Of a DNA stretch of 64,000 nucleotides, positions 10,757 to 23,487 are shown piece by piece. The translations under genes were made by a program, and so were the position numbers. The first letter of the stretch is position 1. Every line of letters starts with the position of its first letter. This DNA is from Combretum micranthum (taxonomy: Eukaryota; Streptophyta; Magnoliopsida; Myrtales; Combretaceae): positions 310,001 through 374,000 of the forward strand of contig JAMXBD010001254.1 in assembly GCA_024138025.1 (NCBI GenBank), written 5' to 3'. Below the pieces are notes generated by a model. The model was not told the origin of the DNA and did no database searches. It saw only the letters and a program-made list of their open reading frames with translations.

Positions 10757-13305
10757 ATCAAAGGTTAGGGAATCGGGGTTGAAGATCCTCGACCTTCTAC
10801 TGCTGGTCCCCAGGTCCTCACCCACAGCGTTCGGTTGGCTCGGCTCCAAACCTAGAGTCGCTTTCCCCGAGCGATTTGGATTCTCCAAGAAGGAACATGG
10901 CCCGTGGCACCGCACGATCACGGCCAATCCAACTCTACGCGTAGGAGTAGCAGCCTTCCGAAATAGATGTGACTCGATGGATGCTATGCGTGAACGTTTT
11001 ATTGTTCTTAGGTCAAACCTTATTAAGGTTTATTAGGGGCGATCAATCAATTTAGCAACAATAAACAATCATACAAGTAAGTAAACAAAATTATTTAAAC
11101 AAGCAGATCGAAGTTGCGATATTCTTAATTCTCAATTCATGCATAAACATAGAATCATATATATACGCATAATCCCGAAATCCCCAAATATATTCATTTT
11201 TATCTTTTCTTAGTATACTAATGCTACTAACTTACAAGCACAAGCAAGGCAACGAAATTAGAAGGAATAACTCACTCGTCCATTTCGCTATCTTCTTAGT
11301 CGTAGTAATCCTCGGGTAGGGTATTCTCGTATCCTTCGTCACCTAGACAAAAGAAATACCCGGGATAAGTCTTCCATGAATTTCTATTCTTGGAGATTCT
11401 AAACTTTACTTAAAATCGCGGTAAAATCGTATAAGAAGAAATTCCAACTTAAAATGGCAATAACTTGCTCATTTTAACTCGAATTGCGCATATAATATAT
11501 CGATTTCTACCTATTCGACGAGGGCTATCTATTTCTAAGGTTATATTCATCAAACGAGGTCACAAAGGTGGCAATCAGAGGGGTGCAGTAGGTCTGCACG
11601 AATTTCCCCATTTCGCAAAACAAGTTCCAAATCCAAATCACACTTTATCCAAAAAATTTGATAGATACTTAGCTATCAATATACCTTGAAAAAAATCCTT
11701 TAGATAATCATATAACTCATTCATCAAGTATGATTCTTGGACGATAATTAATTATTTTATTATGGCCTTGATCATAATTTTAGAAATTTGGAAAACATGG
11801 TTTTAGTCTTATCTTTTGAAAAATAGCCTTTTAGGTTTTTATATTAGTTTGGGGATTTTTTACTCTTTATATCTATCTTATAGTTTTTCTTTGTCCAAGA
11901 TTTTACTCCAAAAATCACTTCCGTTGTATTTAGCCTATGGTTTGAAAGTAGGCTCTTGAGTTGGTTTTCTAAGTTGGAAAAACTTGCTTTACTTATTTCG
12001 AAAAAAGAGTTTGTAAATTTCTTGAATGATTTTTCTTGAGAAAAGTTTTTGTAAAGATTAACCTAGTCAATTCTAAGTTTTTCGAAACAAAATCTTTATC
12101 TTCATATTGCTTAAATTTTGAGGTAAAACTTTTTTGTTTCTACTATATTGAAAATGTGAATTTCATACTTTTAAATTCCTTTAACTTTCTTAAATATTTT
12201 TGTAAGATCTCCTTAGTTTTGTTTTTGAAAAGATACTTATTTTATCAAGTCATCTTTGAAATCCATTTTTTTTTATGAAATTTTTTTTTCTTTGAAATGC
12301 CACGGTTTTATGTAAACTAGAAAATTGTTGCTTTTGTCAAAACTAGTTTCTTTAATTCTTAAACTCTTTTGGAAAAACAAATCCTTTAACAACTTTGATG
12401 ACTAAAAATCCTTTTCTTTAGTTTTTCAAAGAAATTCCTTTCTCTTTGTAGCCAACTATTTATTTTCAAAGTTGGTTTCATGAGTTTAGTTACCATTGGT
12501 TATTGTAATATCTTAACCATGAATCATTTTAATTTATGAGCATAAGTAAATAAAAATAAAAGAGAGATATGAACAAGAACATATAGTAATATACATATAT
12601 ATCAAGTATTGGGAGATCTAAGCTCCCGGGACAAAGAATAAATTCCGTCCCCAAAATATAAATAAAAGCAAGAAAATAAAATATCAAGCATTGGGAACCT
12701 TAGCTTCATCAAGGAATCCCGTCAAGTATTAGAGCCTTAGCTTCATCAAGGCATCCCGGGACTAAGAATGGACTAGTCCCAAAAGGTTAAAGAAAATAAA
12801 TAAAAGATTTTTGACTTGATATGGACAAGTCTAAGACTAGAAAGACTAGTCTTAAAATACTAAGAAAGCAAGTAAATAAATTGCATTCATAAAGTAAATA
12901 AATAACAAGATCAAAATATAAAACAAGTAATAAATGAGAAGGTATAAATATGCATGAAGGTAATTCCATGAACAAGAAGCAAACATGATCTTAATGTGGT
13001 TGTCTTTAGTTTTTCAACCTAAGAAACAACATCAAAACCATATAAGGTTACTTGGCATGGGAAAAAAATGAAATATGAGTTCTTCATTACCTAAATGGGT
13101 AAGAAGAAAAGAAGGATTGCTTTCTTGAAGGTTTTTGGTAGTGGTTAGAAATGAGGCTTGAAAAGAAACTTATTTTGGTAGAAAAAGAGAGTTTCTTCTC
13201 ACAAGAAGAGAGTTCTTGTAAGAATATGGAGAGGAGTGTTTTGGAGAGAATTTTACATAAATTCTCTACTTGAGAAAGATGTGAAGAAATGAGAAGGGGA
13301 GAGGT

Positions 13306-13316
13306 GATATTTATAG
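13306..13316 (-). promoter_or_regulatory. LTR TATA box, TR-GAG 3' LTR
   Basis: The minus strand reads CTATAAATATC, at the same place as the TATA box of the other LTRs of this superfamily. Confidence 0.65.
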
Positions 13317-14519
13317 GAAAAGAGGAGAGGAATTAAGAGTGATTTAAATAATTGAAAAAGAAAATAAAAAGAGAGGAAAGAGAGAGAGTGATTGGATGAC
13401 AACATGAAGGGGGAGAGAGAAAAGTACAATTATGATTAATTTTTGTGTAAGAGAAGTGATATTTTGTAAGAAAGGTATGAGTAGATTTTTATGAGAAAAG
13501 AAAATGTGAATAGTGTGAATTGTGTCATTTGTAAGAGTGATTAGATATAAAGTAGAGAGAGTGAATAGTAATGAATAGTAGAAAATTACTATGAATAGTA
13601 GATTAGACAATTAAAGTACCGGTAGTAATAAAAATACGCATAATAATGCGATATCTGTAATTTTTAGCTACCGAAAAATTCTAAAACTGATATTCGGGAA
13701 TCCTTATATTTTTACGAGTCTATTGGTATAAACGGAATATTTTTAATATTCCGAGCTCCGGGACACTCTTTTCGAGAACCGATCCCGTTTGGGTCCGAAG
13801 GTCACTCGAAATTGGCGAATCTGATATTTTTATGTTATCCTATGTTATTACGAACTATTCTAGGTCATTAACTTAATTTCGTTTTCTAGGGTTTGAAAAC
13901 GCGGGATTGCCGGATCTTAAACACTAGGGTTCGTTTATAGGCTTGTTGACTTTTAGGGTTCCATTTTGATTTTTGTTTTCGTCGAGATATTCGTAAGATC
14001 GTATAATTTTCGAGTCTTGATCGTTTTAGAATTTTAGCTCAAAATTTATATTTTATTTTATTTGTGATTATTTAATAGTTTTTAGTTCTCGGAATCGTTT
14101 AACCGAGTCTAGGTTTATGAGTTGACTCAGTTTGACTTTTGTTGAAAATTTAGATTTTGTGATTCTAAAATTTTACTGAAGGATTTAGGATTTTATCATC
14201 TCGTTGTTAAGCGGTACTTAGATCTATCGTTTCGATTCGCGTTTTGGGAATTGGCTAGATTATTTAATCGACGTACGGACGTTGATTATATCGGTAATTG
14301 GACTTTATATTTCGTTTCAAGGGTTCTCGTTTTCTCAAGATTGAGAAAACTCGTTTTTGTTCTTATTTGGAATTAAGTTTTAACTTGGTTCGATTTTTAG
14401 GGTTTCGTTTCCAATGTTTTGACTCGGTCTAGAATTTGGTCTTTATCTTGAGTCGATTTTCGGGATTTAATTTTTTATGCTTAAACTTCTATGATTATTA
14501 AATATTCGGGGGTTTACAA

Positions 14520-14531
14520 CCTACCCACCTT
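14520..14531 (-). other. Polypurine tract of the TR-GAG element
   Basis: The minus strand reads AAGGTGGGTAGG directly before the 3' LTR, a near copy of the element A tract. The AGTTTTGAGGACAAAACTTT context just upstream also matches element A (6465-6485). Confidence 0.85.
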
Positions 14532-15447
14532 AAAGAAAGTTTTGTCCTCAAAACTTGTTATGCGTACGCTAGTTGATGAGAAATTGTATATCGTCGTTCA
14601 TCAACATTTGTGATATTTGGAATTTTGTCTCAAGTCTTTTTGTTGGAACGGTATTATGATTTTATTAAGTCGTTCCTTTAATCTCTATACATCTGATACC
14701 TTCTTTAGTTTTACTTCCATAAAAAGGGGTTGGAAGTTTATCGTTGTTCTTGAATTTATTTTTGTATTTTCTATTTCTCATGTATCTTTAGTCGGTAATA
14801 TTGGAATTTCGTTAATCTTGTGCGTTTAATATTTTATGCATATAGCATATATAGAATCAATAAGATTTGTTTTAGCGATTTTCAACCTTCACTTTACTTG
14901 ACCCTTTTTGAAGAATCTCAAACTCGACCAACAGAACAGACGACGGACGACTTTGACTTGACTCAATCTTGAATTGATGACGACTTACTGTGACATGACA
15001 CTGGTACATTCACTTGACAAAGGAAGGTTGTGAATTCGCTTTCCCATTCTTATGTGAGCATATATATGACATGCATATATAAAATACGCAATGTTTACAC
15101 TTATTCCATATCGTTGTTTTATTCTTTACGTGGTCATCTTGACAAGGTTTGAGGTCAAGATGAAAAATTTGGAGTTTGCTTGTTGGGATCTTATCATTAC
15201 CGATTCTAGCTTTTAGGCGGTAATAGTTATGCTTTTGATGTACTTTATTTTTGGTGTGTTCAAGGTAAATGGCAATTGATTTGCTTTCTTCTTTTGGTAC
15301 GTACAAAATTTTCGACAATCATATTTTTATTCCATCGGTATTAAGGAAAAAGGTGACAATTACATAATCTATGGTCATTACTAGCAAACTGTTTCTTTGG
15401 TCCAAGCGGTACAACAAGAAATTTATTGTCTAAGGGTAACCTGATAT
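14532..15447 (-). other. TR-GAG 3' non-coding interior
   Basis: About 0.9 kb lies between the end of gag and the polypurine tract. A 102-codon minus-strand stretch (15010-15318) is open but resembles nothing I know. No pol motif is visible in any frame. It appears to replace the whole pol region of an autonomous relative. Confidence 0.6.
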
Positions 15448-16680
15448 CTATTCGCATTCGTGACTATTGTCTCCTTCTAAAACAACGAATTCTAACTCTT
15501 GGTTGGCTTCCTCGCAAATCCATTGTCCTTGTAGGTTGTACACACGTATTTCTTGTAGGGGTATCGCCGAGTATCTCCCTTCCATATTTTTCTTCTTAGG
15601 ACACTTCTTGGCAATATGTCCTGGCTCCTTACAGATCAGGCAGGTGGCAAAGGTTTTCTTTGGCCATCTCATGACTTTGTGATTCGGACTCCCGCAGTAG
15701 TAACACTTGTGTTGTAACTTAGGACACTGCCTTGGTTGATGTCCCTTTTTGCATTTCCAACATTGGGTATCGGTTTCTTTTTATCCTTCTTTCTACTCGG
15801 GCTAACCAATGTTTCGAGCTCATTAACTTTGAGGCTTAGGCTAGGTTCACTTATAAATTCCTCCTCAATTATCATGACATTTCCTTCCGTCCTTCTCCTT
15901 TTCTTAGCACCATCCACAATTCGTGCTCTTTCTACTAGTTCTCGGAAATCTTTGATGTCAAATTCTATCAACTTGATACGAAGGTCTTCATCCAATCCTC
16001 CTAAGAAGACTTGCCTTTTTAGTTCCTCTATCCTTATATGATTGGGGCATATTGTAACAGTTTACTGAACTCTGTTTCGTATTGTTCAAGACTACAGCCT
16101 CCTTGAGAAATACTTAGGAAATCTGCACTAAATTGGATTCTCAAGCTTCCAGGGAAAAAGTTCTCCAAGAATTCATGCCTAAATGTCTCCCATGTGATTG
16201 GTGGTAGTAGCTCTCTACTTTTGGATTCCCACCATATTCTTGCATTGAACCTCAGCATAAAAGTTCCATATGTAAGCTGAAGGTGTAGTGGTACTTCAAA
16301 AGCATTGAAAGATCGTTCTATTTGTGCTAACCAATCATCGGCTTCATCCATTTTCCAAAAGCTCCATTAAAATATCGATTGCACTTAATGAACTCTGGCA
16401 ACATATTTTGATAAGGTTTCGGTAAAGGTGGCTCAACTGGTGTCATTTCAATCGGTGGTGTTGGAACTTCTGGTGCTGCTTCTTGTGCAAGTACTGGTGT
16501 AGGCATAGCCTGAGCCTGTTGTGCGAAATTCCTTATGAGGTTGGCAAGTTGTTCGATGTTAGCTTGATCCATTTGCGGTAGGTTTGGTTGCTGAGGTCCC
16601 TTCGGGTTCTCAGGTTCTACAGGGGGTATTTCTTGGTTGCGTTGAGCACGAGTACGTCTCCTATTTGTTCTACAGGTTTT
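15448..16680 (-). pseudogene. gag: gag of the TR-GAG element (frameshifted)
   Basis: Read on the minus strand, an Arg-rich start (no clear ATG; frame open from about 16680) leads into MDQANIEQLANLI (16572), a Pro-rich linker, then the Gag capsid domain (16351-16034) with WLAQIERSFNAFEVPLHLQL, RIWWESKSRELLPP and EQYETEF. After a frame change comes MDEDLRIKLIEFD and RELVERARIVDGAKK (from 15995). Three zinc knuckles follow: CWKC... in a shifted frame near 15750, CYYC... near 15705 with its last Cys changed to Trp, and CLICKEPGHIAKKCP (CX2CX4HX4C) near 15630. The tail has RVYNLQGQWICEE. Two or three frameshifts break it. It is plainly homologous to the element A gag. Confidence 0.88.
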
Positions 16681-17051
16681 ATTAAACTAGTGTGAGATTT
16701 TTGAACTTTATTAAGTCCTAGACGTTTTTCAGAAAATCGATCAAGAGACAAGCAAATAGCAATCGAGTATGGAAATGAGCAAATATATAGAAGAAATATT
16801 AAAAATTGTCTGAAATCATAATAATGAAAAGGAAATTCATATTATTAAAACAATTACATGAAAACAGAAGGAAGACTTAAATACTTCCTTTACAAAAGTT
16901 CAAAAAAAGGATGCAAAACATAATAAATTCAAATCATTACATAAACAACGTATACATCATTGTTTAATCCTCTTTACAAAAGCGTTTCTCCTATCGGTAT
17001 ATTAAGGCTTTTATGGAAGGTTTAGCGTTCATTCCTGCTCCGGATTACACT
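16681..17051 (-). other. Spacer between the two TR-GAG reading frames
   Basis: This AT-rich stretch carries no recognisable coding or regulatory signal. Confidence 0.6.
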
Positions 17052-17802
17052 TCATAGGGTAGGAATATTTCCTTGATTACTTGATCCCTCGTCTTCATTA
17101 TCAGTAACTTTTTCTTTTCCTTTGTGGTGAGATTTGGTGGTAGGATCTCTAGACGAAGTCCCACATTCTTTCTTGGATGGGTCATCTCTTTCGGGGACTG
17201 AGATGGGGTCGTCCCATAAATCTTGCGTCTTTAGATCTTCACGTACATAGAGATACCACACCTTGCACATGTAGCACGTTTCTTTGGCACTTGGGGTAAT
17301 TCTTGGTCCTACAGATGAGACGACTGCATACATAGCCTTTCCTTATTGTTGTTGGGTAATTGTTGGCACTGTGTTTTCTCTTTGCATGACCAGAATAGAT
17401 AGTGCCATTCTTCTTAGGACAATTAAGGATTTTGTGGTCTTTGTTTCCACAGAAGTAGCACTTGTACTGCAGTTGTGGGCAACTTTTGGGGAAATGTCTT
17501 CCTTTAGACTTCCAGCATCTGACCTTAAGGGTTGCGAAGTCCTTAAGAGGTTGGAGTTGTTTATGCTTCTTAGCCTGGGATTCTTGATTGGCTATGAAGG
17601 AAGGGACTTGTGCTACTGGTGTTGCTCCGAGTTGGGGTCTTATAACCGGAGTGGTCGTAGAGGTTGTGGGTGTTTGTTGTATGTATGCTCTTATCGTCTC
17701 TTCTAAAAGTCTTATGGTAGCTAAGAGTTCTTGAGTTAGATCTTGTGGTGAGAGTGCTCCTGGTTCTTGTTGTTCTTCGAGAGGGGTGCTTGATTGTGGC
17801 AT
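17052..17802 (-). pseudogene. Second zinc-knuckle ORF of the TR-GAG element
   Basis: A minus-strand ORF starts with ATG at 17802. Its first 60 or so residues are Gln/Thr/Pro-rich with a short helix (LTQELLATIRLLEETIRAYI). No capsid domain follows. Instead it goes to a nucleocapsid-like module: CWKSKGRHFPKSCP (a Cys-to-Ser loss), CYFCGNKDHKILNCP (intact CX2CX4HX4C), and a third degenerate Cys cluster. After a frameshift near 17240-17330 it ends with CYMCKVWYLY and an acidic, Lys-rich tail. The spacing of the knuckles parallels that of gag downstream, so it looks like a diverged duplicate of the RNA-binding end of Gag. Function is unknown; RNA binding is an inference from the knuckles. Confidence 0.65.
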
Positions 17803-18367
17803 AACTTCCTCGGGTAGCTTCCTAGAACCAAACGAAGTGGTCGTATTAGATATTTTCTTTAATACGAGTTTTACGCACAGTTATTTGTTTTTAAAGGAAA
17901 GCGAAGCTTTATAGACTTTTATTTGTCTAATTAAAGGTTAATGTAGGTACTTAATGTTATTTACCTAAGGGTCTTACTTGTAAAAGAGTCATTATACTTA
18001 AATTGTCCCTAATTGGTCTTGAATAGGGTTACTATGCATTAAGGCTTGTTGATCTTGCTAAGGTAGGCTTACTATGTTTACTCTATATCTAAATTCTAAG
18101 TCTCCTTCATGTTTTCTCCATATTATTCTGCTATGTTCTATTTCCAAGTTATTTCTACCTTTCTCAATCTTGGGTCAACATCTTAGGGTAAATCCTCTTT
18201 ATGTGATATTAAATATCCTTCGATTCTTGTACAAGTATTTCCTGCCTTCTCCTAATATTCTTTAAGGTAGAATTCTACTCTTAGACATAAGGATTCTTAA
18301 ACACAAGATCAAATCTTATCAATCTATCCTTCTACTCTTCTTTTTTCTAACTTCCCAAAACCTTGTT
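17803..18367 (-). other. TR-GAG 5' leader
   Basis: AT-rich leader between primer site and the first ORF. I see no conserved domain or clear structural signal. Confidence 0.55.
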
Positions 18368-18379
18368 GCTCTGATACCA
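18368..18379 (-). other. Primer binding site, tRNA-Met, TR-GAG element
   Basis: The minus strand reads TGGTATCAGAGC, a perfect match to the usual initiator tRNA-Met site, 8 nt from the 5' LTR end. The spacer GTTTAAGT is identical to that of element A. Confidence 0.92.
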
Positions 18380-18387
18380 ACTTAAAC

Positions 18388-21300
18388 TGTCACGCCCCGA
18401 GGGGTACCCTAAACGTGGCAGTCCGCCGTACACAATACTAAAGCCTAAGAATGACTACCTTAGTCACACAAAGGCTTCCATATCATGTACAAGGCGTACA
18501 TCACAACCAAAGGAACGCATCGGAGTAGCGCAATTTATATTGATAATAAATAAGTAACAAGGCAAAGAGAATACTTATCATAGATCATAAACATATTGCA
18601 TTGCACTTCTTAGGGGCATGTCCATCTATTATCTTCAAATAAATATACATCACTATTCATATAAGTCATTACATCTAAAGACCCTTACAAATTACTTATC
18701 TTATGATTCTATTTCCTTCATAGAAGCTTAACCAATCCTTCCATGATATCTTTAATGTCATGATGCTCAATTTAAGCAATGCATATACCTGTTTCAACAA
18801 AATCTATAGGGGTATAAGCTACAACTAGCTTAGTGAGATATTCCTTTTCATTCGCACCACTTTTTCAAACAAGTTTATTTATTTAATCACACAAATGCTA
18901 TGCATACAATGCAACAATCACATGATTACGCGAATATACATAGTCATCCGGAAACCATATATAGAACGGATTTACCCCTCCGTATCAAAGGTTAGGGAAT
19001 CGGGGTTGAAGATCCTCGACCTTCTACTGCTGGTCCCCAGGTCCTCACCACAGCGTTCGGTTGGCTTGGCGGCTCCAAACCTAGAGTCGCTTTCCCCGAG
19101 ACGATTTGGATTCTCCAGGAAGGAACATGGCCCGTGGCACCGCACGATCTCGCCGATCCAACTCTACGTGTAGGAGTAGCAGCCTTCCGAAATAGATGTG
19201 ACTCGAGGATGCTATGCGTGAACATTTTATTGTTCTTAGGTCAAACCTTATTAAGGTTTATTAGGGGCGATCAATCAATTTAGCAACAATAAATAATCAT
19301 ACAAGTAAGTAAACAAAATTATTTAAACAAGCAGATCGAAGTTGCGATATTCTTAATTCTCAATTCACGCATAAACATAGAATCATATATATACGCATAA
19401 TCCCGAAATCCCCAAATATGTTCATTTTTATCTTTTCTTAGTATACTAATGCTACTAACTTACAAGCACAAGCAAGGCAACGAAATTAGAAGGAATAACT
19501 CACTCGTCCATTTCGCTATCTTCTTAGTCGTAGTAATCCTCGGGTAGGGTATTCTCGTATCCTTCGTCACCTAGACAAAAGAAATACCCGGGATAAGTCT
19601 TCCATAAATTTCTATTTTTGGAGATTCTAAACTTTACTTAAAATCGCGGTAAAATCTTATAAGAAGAAATTCCAACTTAAAATGGCAATAACTTGCTCAT
19701 TTTAACTCGGAATTGCGCATATAATATATTGATTTCTACCTATTCGACGAGGGCTATCTATTTCTAAGGGTATATTCATCAAACGAGGTCGAAAAGGTGG
19801 CAATCGGAGGGGTGCAGTAGGTCTGCACGAATTTCCCCATTTCGCAAAACAAGTTCCAAATCCAAATCACACTTTATCCAAAAACTTTGATAGATACTTA
19901 GCTATCAATATACCTTAAAAAAAATCCTTTAGATAATCATATAACTCATTCATCAGTATGATTCATGGACGATAATTAATTATTTTATTATGGCCTTGAT
20001 CATAATTTTAGAAATTTGGAAAACATGGTTTTAGTCTTATCTTTTGAGGAATAGCCTTTTAGGTTTTTATATTAGTTTGGGGATTTTTTACTCTTTATAT
20101 CTATCTTATAGTTTTTCTTTGTCCAAGATTTTACTCCAAAAATCACTTCCGTTGTATTTAGCCTATGGTTTGAAAGTAGGCTCTTGAGTTGGTTTTCTAA
20201 GTTGGAAAAACTTGCTTTACTTATTTCGAAAAAAGAGTTTGTAAATTTCTTGAATGATTTTTCTTGAGAAAAGTTTTTGTAAAGATTAACCTAGTCAATT
20301 CTAAGTTTTTCGAAACAAAATCTTTATCTTCATATTGCTTAAATTTTGAGGTAAAACATTTTTGTTTCTGCTATATTGAAAATGTGAATTTCATACTTTT
20401 AAATTCCTTTAACTTTCTTAAATATTTTTGTAAGATCTCCTTGGTTTTGTTTTTGAAAAGATACTTATTTTATCAAGTCATCTTTGAAATCCATTTTTTT
20501 TATGAAAATTTTTTTTTCTTTGAAATGCCACGGTTTTATGTAAACTAGAAAATTGTTGCTTTTGTCAAAATAGTTTCTTTAATTCTTAAACTCTTTTGGA
20601 AAAACAAATCCTTTAACAACTTTGATGACTAAAAATCCTTTTCTTTATTTTTTCAAAGAAATTCCTTTCTCTTTGTAGCCAACTATTTATTTTCAAAGTT
20701 GGTTTCATGAGTTTAGTTACCATTGGTTATTGTAATATCTTAACCATGAATCATTTTAATTTATGAGCATAAGTAAATAAAAATAAAAGAGAGATATGAA
20801 CAAGAACATATAGTAATATACATATATATCAAGTATTGGGAGATCTAAGCTCCGGGACAAAGAATAAATTCCGTCCCCAAAATATAAATAAAAGCAAGAA
20901 ATAAAATATCAAGCATTGGGAACCTTAGCTTCATCAAGGAATCCCGGTCAAGTATTAGAGCCTTAGCTTCATCAAGGCATCCCGGGACTAAGAATGGACT
21001 AGTCCCAAAAGGTTAAAGAAAATAAATAAAAGATTATTTTGACTTGATATGGACAAGTCTAAGACTAGAAAGACTAGTCTTAAAATACTAAGAAAGCAAG
21101 TAAATAAATTGCATTCATAAAGTAAATAAATAACAAGATCAAAATATAAAACAAGTAATAAATGAGAAGGTATAAATATGCATGAAGGTAATTCCATGAA
21201 CAAGAAGCAAACATGATCTTAATGTGGTTGTCTTTAGTTTTTCAACCTAAGAAACAACATCAAAACCATATAAGGTTACTTGGCATGGGAAAAAAATGAA

Positions 21301-22733
21301 ATATGAGTTCTTCATTACCTAAATGGGTAAGAAGAAAAGAAGGATTGCTTTCTTGAAGGTTTTTGGTAGTGGTTAGAAATGAGGCTTGAAAAGAAACTTA
21401 TTTTGGTAGAAAAAGAGAGTTTCTTCTCACAAGAAGAGAGTTCTTGTAAGAATATGGAGAGGAGTTTTGGAGAGAATTTTACATAAATTCTCTACTTGAG
21501 AAAGATGTGAAGAAATGAGAAGGGGAGAGGTGATATTTATAGGAAAAGAGGAGAGGAATTAAGAGTGATTTAAATAATTGAAAAAGAAAATAAAAAGAGA
21601 GGAAAGAGAGAGAGTGATTGGATGACAACATGAAGGGGGAGAGAGAAAAGTACAATTATGATTAATTTTTGTGTAAGAGAGTGATATTTGTAAGAAAGGT
21701 ATGAGTAGATTTTTTGAGAAAAGAAAATGTGAATAGTGTGAATTGTGTCATTTGTAAGAGTGATTAGATATAAAGTAGAGAGAGTGAATAGTAATGAATA
21801 GAAAATTACTATGAATAGTAGATTAGACAATTAAAGTACCGGTAGTAATAAAAATACGCATAATAATGCGATATCTGTAATTTTTAGCTACCGAAAAATT
21901 CTAAAACTGATATTTCGGGAATCCTTATTTTTTACGAGTCTATTGGTATAAACGGAATATTTTTAATATTCCGAGCTCCGGGACACTCTTTTCGAGAACC
22001 GATCCCGTTTGGGTCCGAAGGTCACTCGAAATTGGCGAATCTGATATTTTTATGTTATCCTATGTTATTACGAACTATTCTAGGTCATTAACTTAATTTC
22101 GTTTTCTAGGGTTTGAAAACGCGGGATTGGAATCTTAAACACTAGGATTCGTTATAGGCTTGTTGACTTTTAGGGTTCCGTTTTGATTTCGTTTTCGTCG
22201 AGATATTCGTACGATCGTATAATTTTCGAGTCTTGATCGTTTTAGAGTTTTAGCTCGAAATTTATATTTTATTTTATTTGTGATTATTTAATAGTTTTTA
22301 GTTCTCGGAATCGTTTAACCGAGTCTAGGTTTATGAGTTGACTCAGTTTGACTTTTGTTGAAAATTTGGATTTTGTGATTCTAAAATTTTACTGAAGGAT
22401 TTAGGATTTTATCATCTGTTGTTAAGCGGTACTTAGATCTATCGTTTCGATTCGCGTTTTGGGAATTGGCTAGATTATTTAATCGACGTACGGACGTTGA
22501 TTATATCGGTAATTGGACTTTATATTTCGTTTCAAGGGTTCTCGTTTTCTCAAGATTGAGAAAACTCGTTTTTGTTCTTATTTGGAATTAAGTTTTAACT
22601 TGATTCGATTTTTAGGGTTTCGTTTCCAATGTTTTGACTCGGTCTAGAATTTGGTCTTTATCTTGTGTTGATTGTCGGGATTTAATTTTTGATGCTTAAA
22701 CTTCTATGATTATTAAATATTCGGAGGTTTACA
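18388..22733 (-). repeat. 5' LTR of the TR-GAG element, 4,346 bp
   Basis: It matches 10161-14518 throughout. On the + strand it starts TGTCACGCCCCGAGG and ends GGAGGTTTACA. The TATA box is at 21532-21542 and hairpin I at 18966-18983 (ACGGA and TCCGT). The right target duplication GGAAT follows at 22734-22738. Confidence 0.93.
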
Positions 22734-22751
22734 GGAATGGAGCATTAGGAT

Positions 22752-22880
22752 TGGTTGGTTGCCCGTGATCCGAAACGAAGCAAAAGTTGGTTAATCGTGA
22801 TCCATAAACAAAATTAATGAGTTGGTTAATCATGATCTAAAAACGAATTTATAAGTTGGTTGACCATGATCCGAAACGGC
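22752..22880 (+). repeat. Degenerate 34-38-bp tandem repeat
   Basis: About four units built on GTTGGTTAATCGTGATCC, starting near 22752, 22786, 22821 and 22855. It occupies the LTR position that holds 28-bp repeats in element A, but the sequence is unrelated. Confidence 0.75.
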
Positions 22881-22923
22881 ATATTTTAGTAGTACCACAG
22901 TATTCGTTAATCTACTAACCCAG

Positions 22924-22972
22924 GATGGAGGGCAAATGTCCATCTACATATGATTTCTAGCTAGTCATATGT
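22924..22972 (+). other. Conserved double hairpin, old + strand LTR copy
   Basis: Hairpin I has arms GATGGA (22924-22929) and TCCATC (22939-22944) with the loop GGGCAAATG. Hairpin II has perfect 8-bp arms ACATATGA (22946-22953) and TCATATGT (22965-22972). Confidence 0.7.
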
Positions 22973-23487
22973 TTGTTGATTCCATATTTTGGTGCATATC
23001 ATTCGTATGATTAATCACTTGCTTGTATGATGTGTTATGAATGAAATTTTGGAAGTTCTCACTCACTAAGCTAGTGTGGCTTACGTCCCTATAGTTTTTA
23101 TTTATTGTAGCACTCGTTCATATGGCTTAGACAAAGGCAACCTACAGCTCAAGTACATGAGCTAGGCGTTTCCTTTAGAAGTTGTATTCAATTTTGTTTA
23201 GACTTTCGTAGGAGACTCTAGATGACTGTAATAGACCTCTTAACAATATTCTTTTGCAGGGGAATACCCCTTAGATTTTGTAACTAATTATATATGTGTT
23301 TTGATTTATATTCTAATGCTATTGAATGTCAATTTAAACTCTTTATCTCCATCGGTTTAAGTATTCTATTATCATAAAGGGACGCCTTACATCTATATAA
23401 GACTCCCGAAGGACTAAGGTCATAATTTGTGGGTCTTATATGGTATGTGGTGGACTGTTACGTTTAGGTACCCTGTGAGGCGTGATA

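Larger units (their letters stand above)
10161..14518 (-). repeat. 3' LTR of the TR-GAG element, 4,358 bp
   Basis: On the + strand it runs from TGTCACGCCCCGAGG to GGGGGTTTACA. It matches 18388-22733 along its length. A GC-rich module lies at about 10750-10990, a conserved block at 11400-11520, and the promoter near 13306. Open reading stretches inside it (such as 10668-11036) are antisense and broken in the other LTR copy. Confidence 0.93.
10161..22733 (-). mobile_element. Complete TR-GAG type non-autonomous LTR retrotransposon
   Basis: The element is 12,573 bp with LTRs of 4,358 and 4,346 bp, flanked by a perfect GGAAT duplication (10156-10160 and 22734-22738). On the minus strand the order is 5' LTR, tRNA-Met primer site, zinc-knuckle ORF, gag, polypurine tract, 3' LTR. 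No protease, RT, RNase H or integrase motif is present in the 3,869-bp interior. Such gag-only elements are known in plants as TR-GAG. By eye the two LTRs differ only by sparse substitutions and short indels, which suggests a fairly young insertion. Ends, primer spacer and gag resemble element A, a likely type of mobilising partner. Confidence 0.9.
22739..23487 (+). repeat. Old + strand LTR fragment, right part
   Basis: It continues 9954-10160 across the TR-GAG insertion and ends in CGTTTAGGTACCCTGTGAGG CGTGATA, a mutated form of the family's LTR end. It contains a tandem array and hairpins listed separately. The CACTAAGCTAG box near 23065 is shared with the element A LTR. The LTR start lies left of element A and outside the window. 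Confidence 0.7.

Noticed and set aside
10668..11036. 122-codon open stretch, partly repeated at 18895-19173
   Set aside because: It lies antisense in the TR-GAG LTR; the second LTR copy has frameshifts in it, so it is not maintained as a protein.
12036..12278. Phe/Leu/Lys-rich open stretch (also 20264-20548)
   Set aside because: AT-rich LTR sequence gives chance open frames; the two copies diverge at their C-terminal ends and no domain is visible.
18368..18379. tRNA-like sequence
   Set aside because: Only the 12-nt complement to a tRNA 3' end is present, next to an LTR: a primer binding site, not a tRNA gene.
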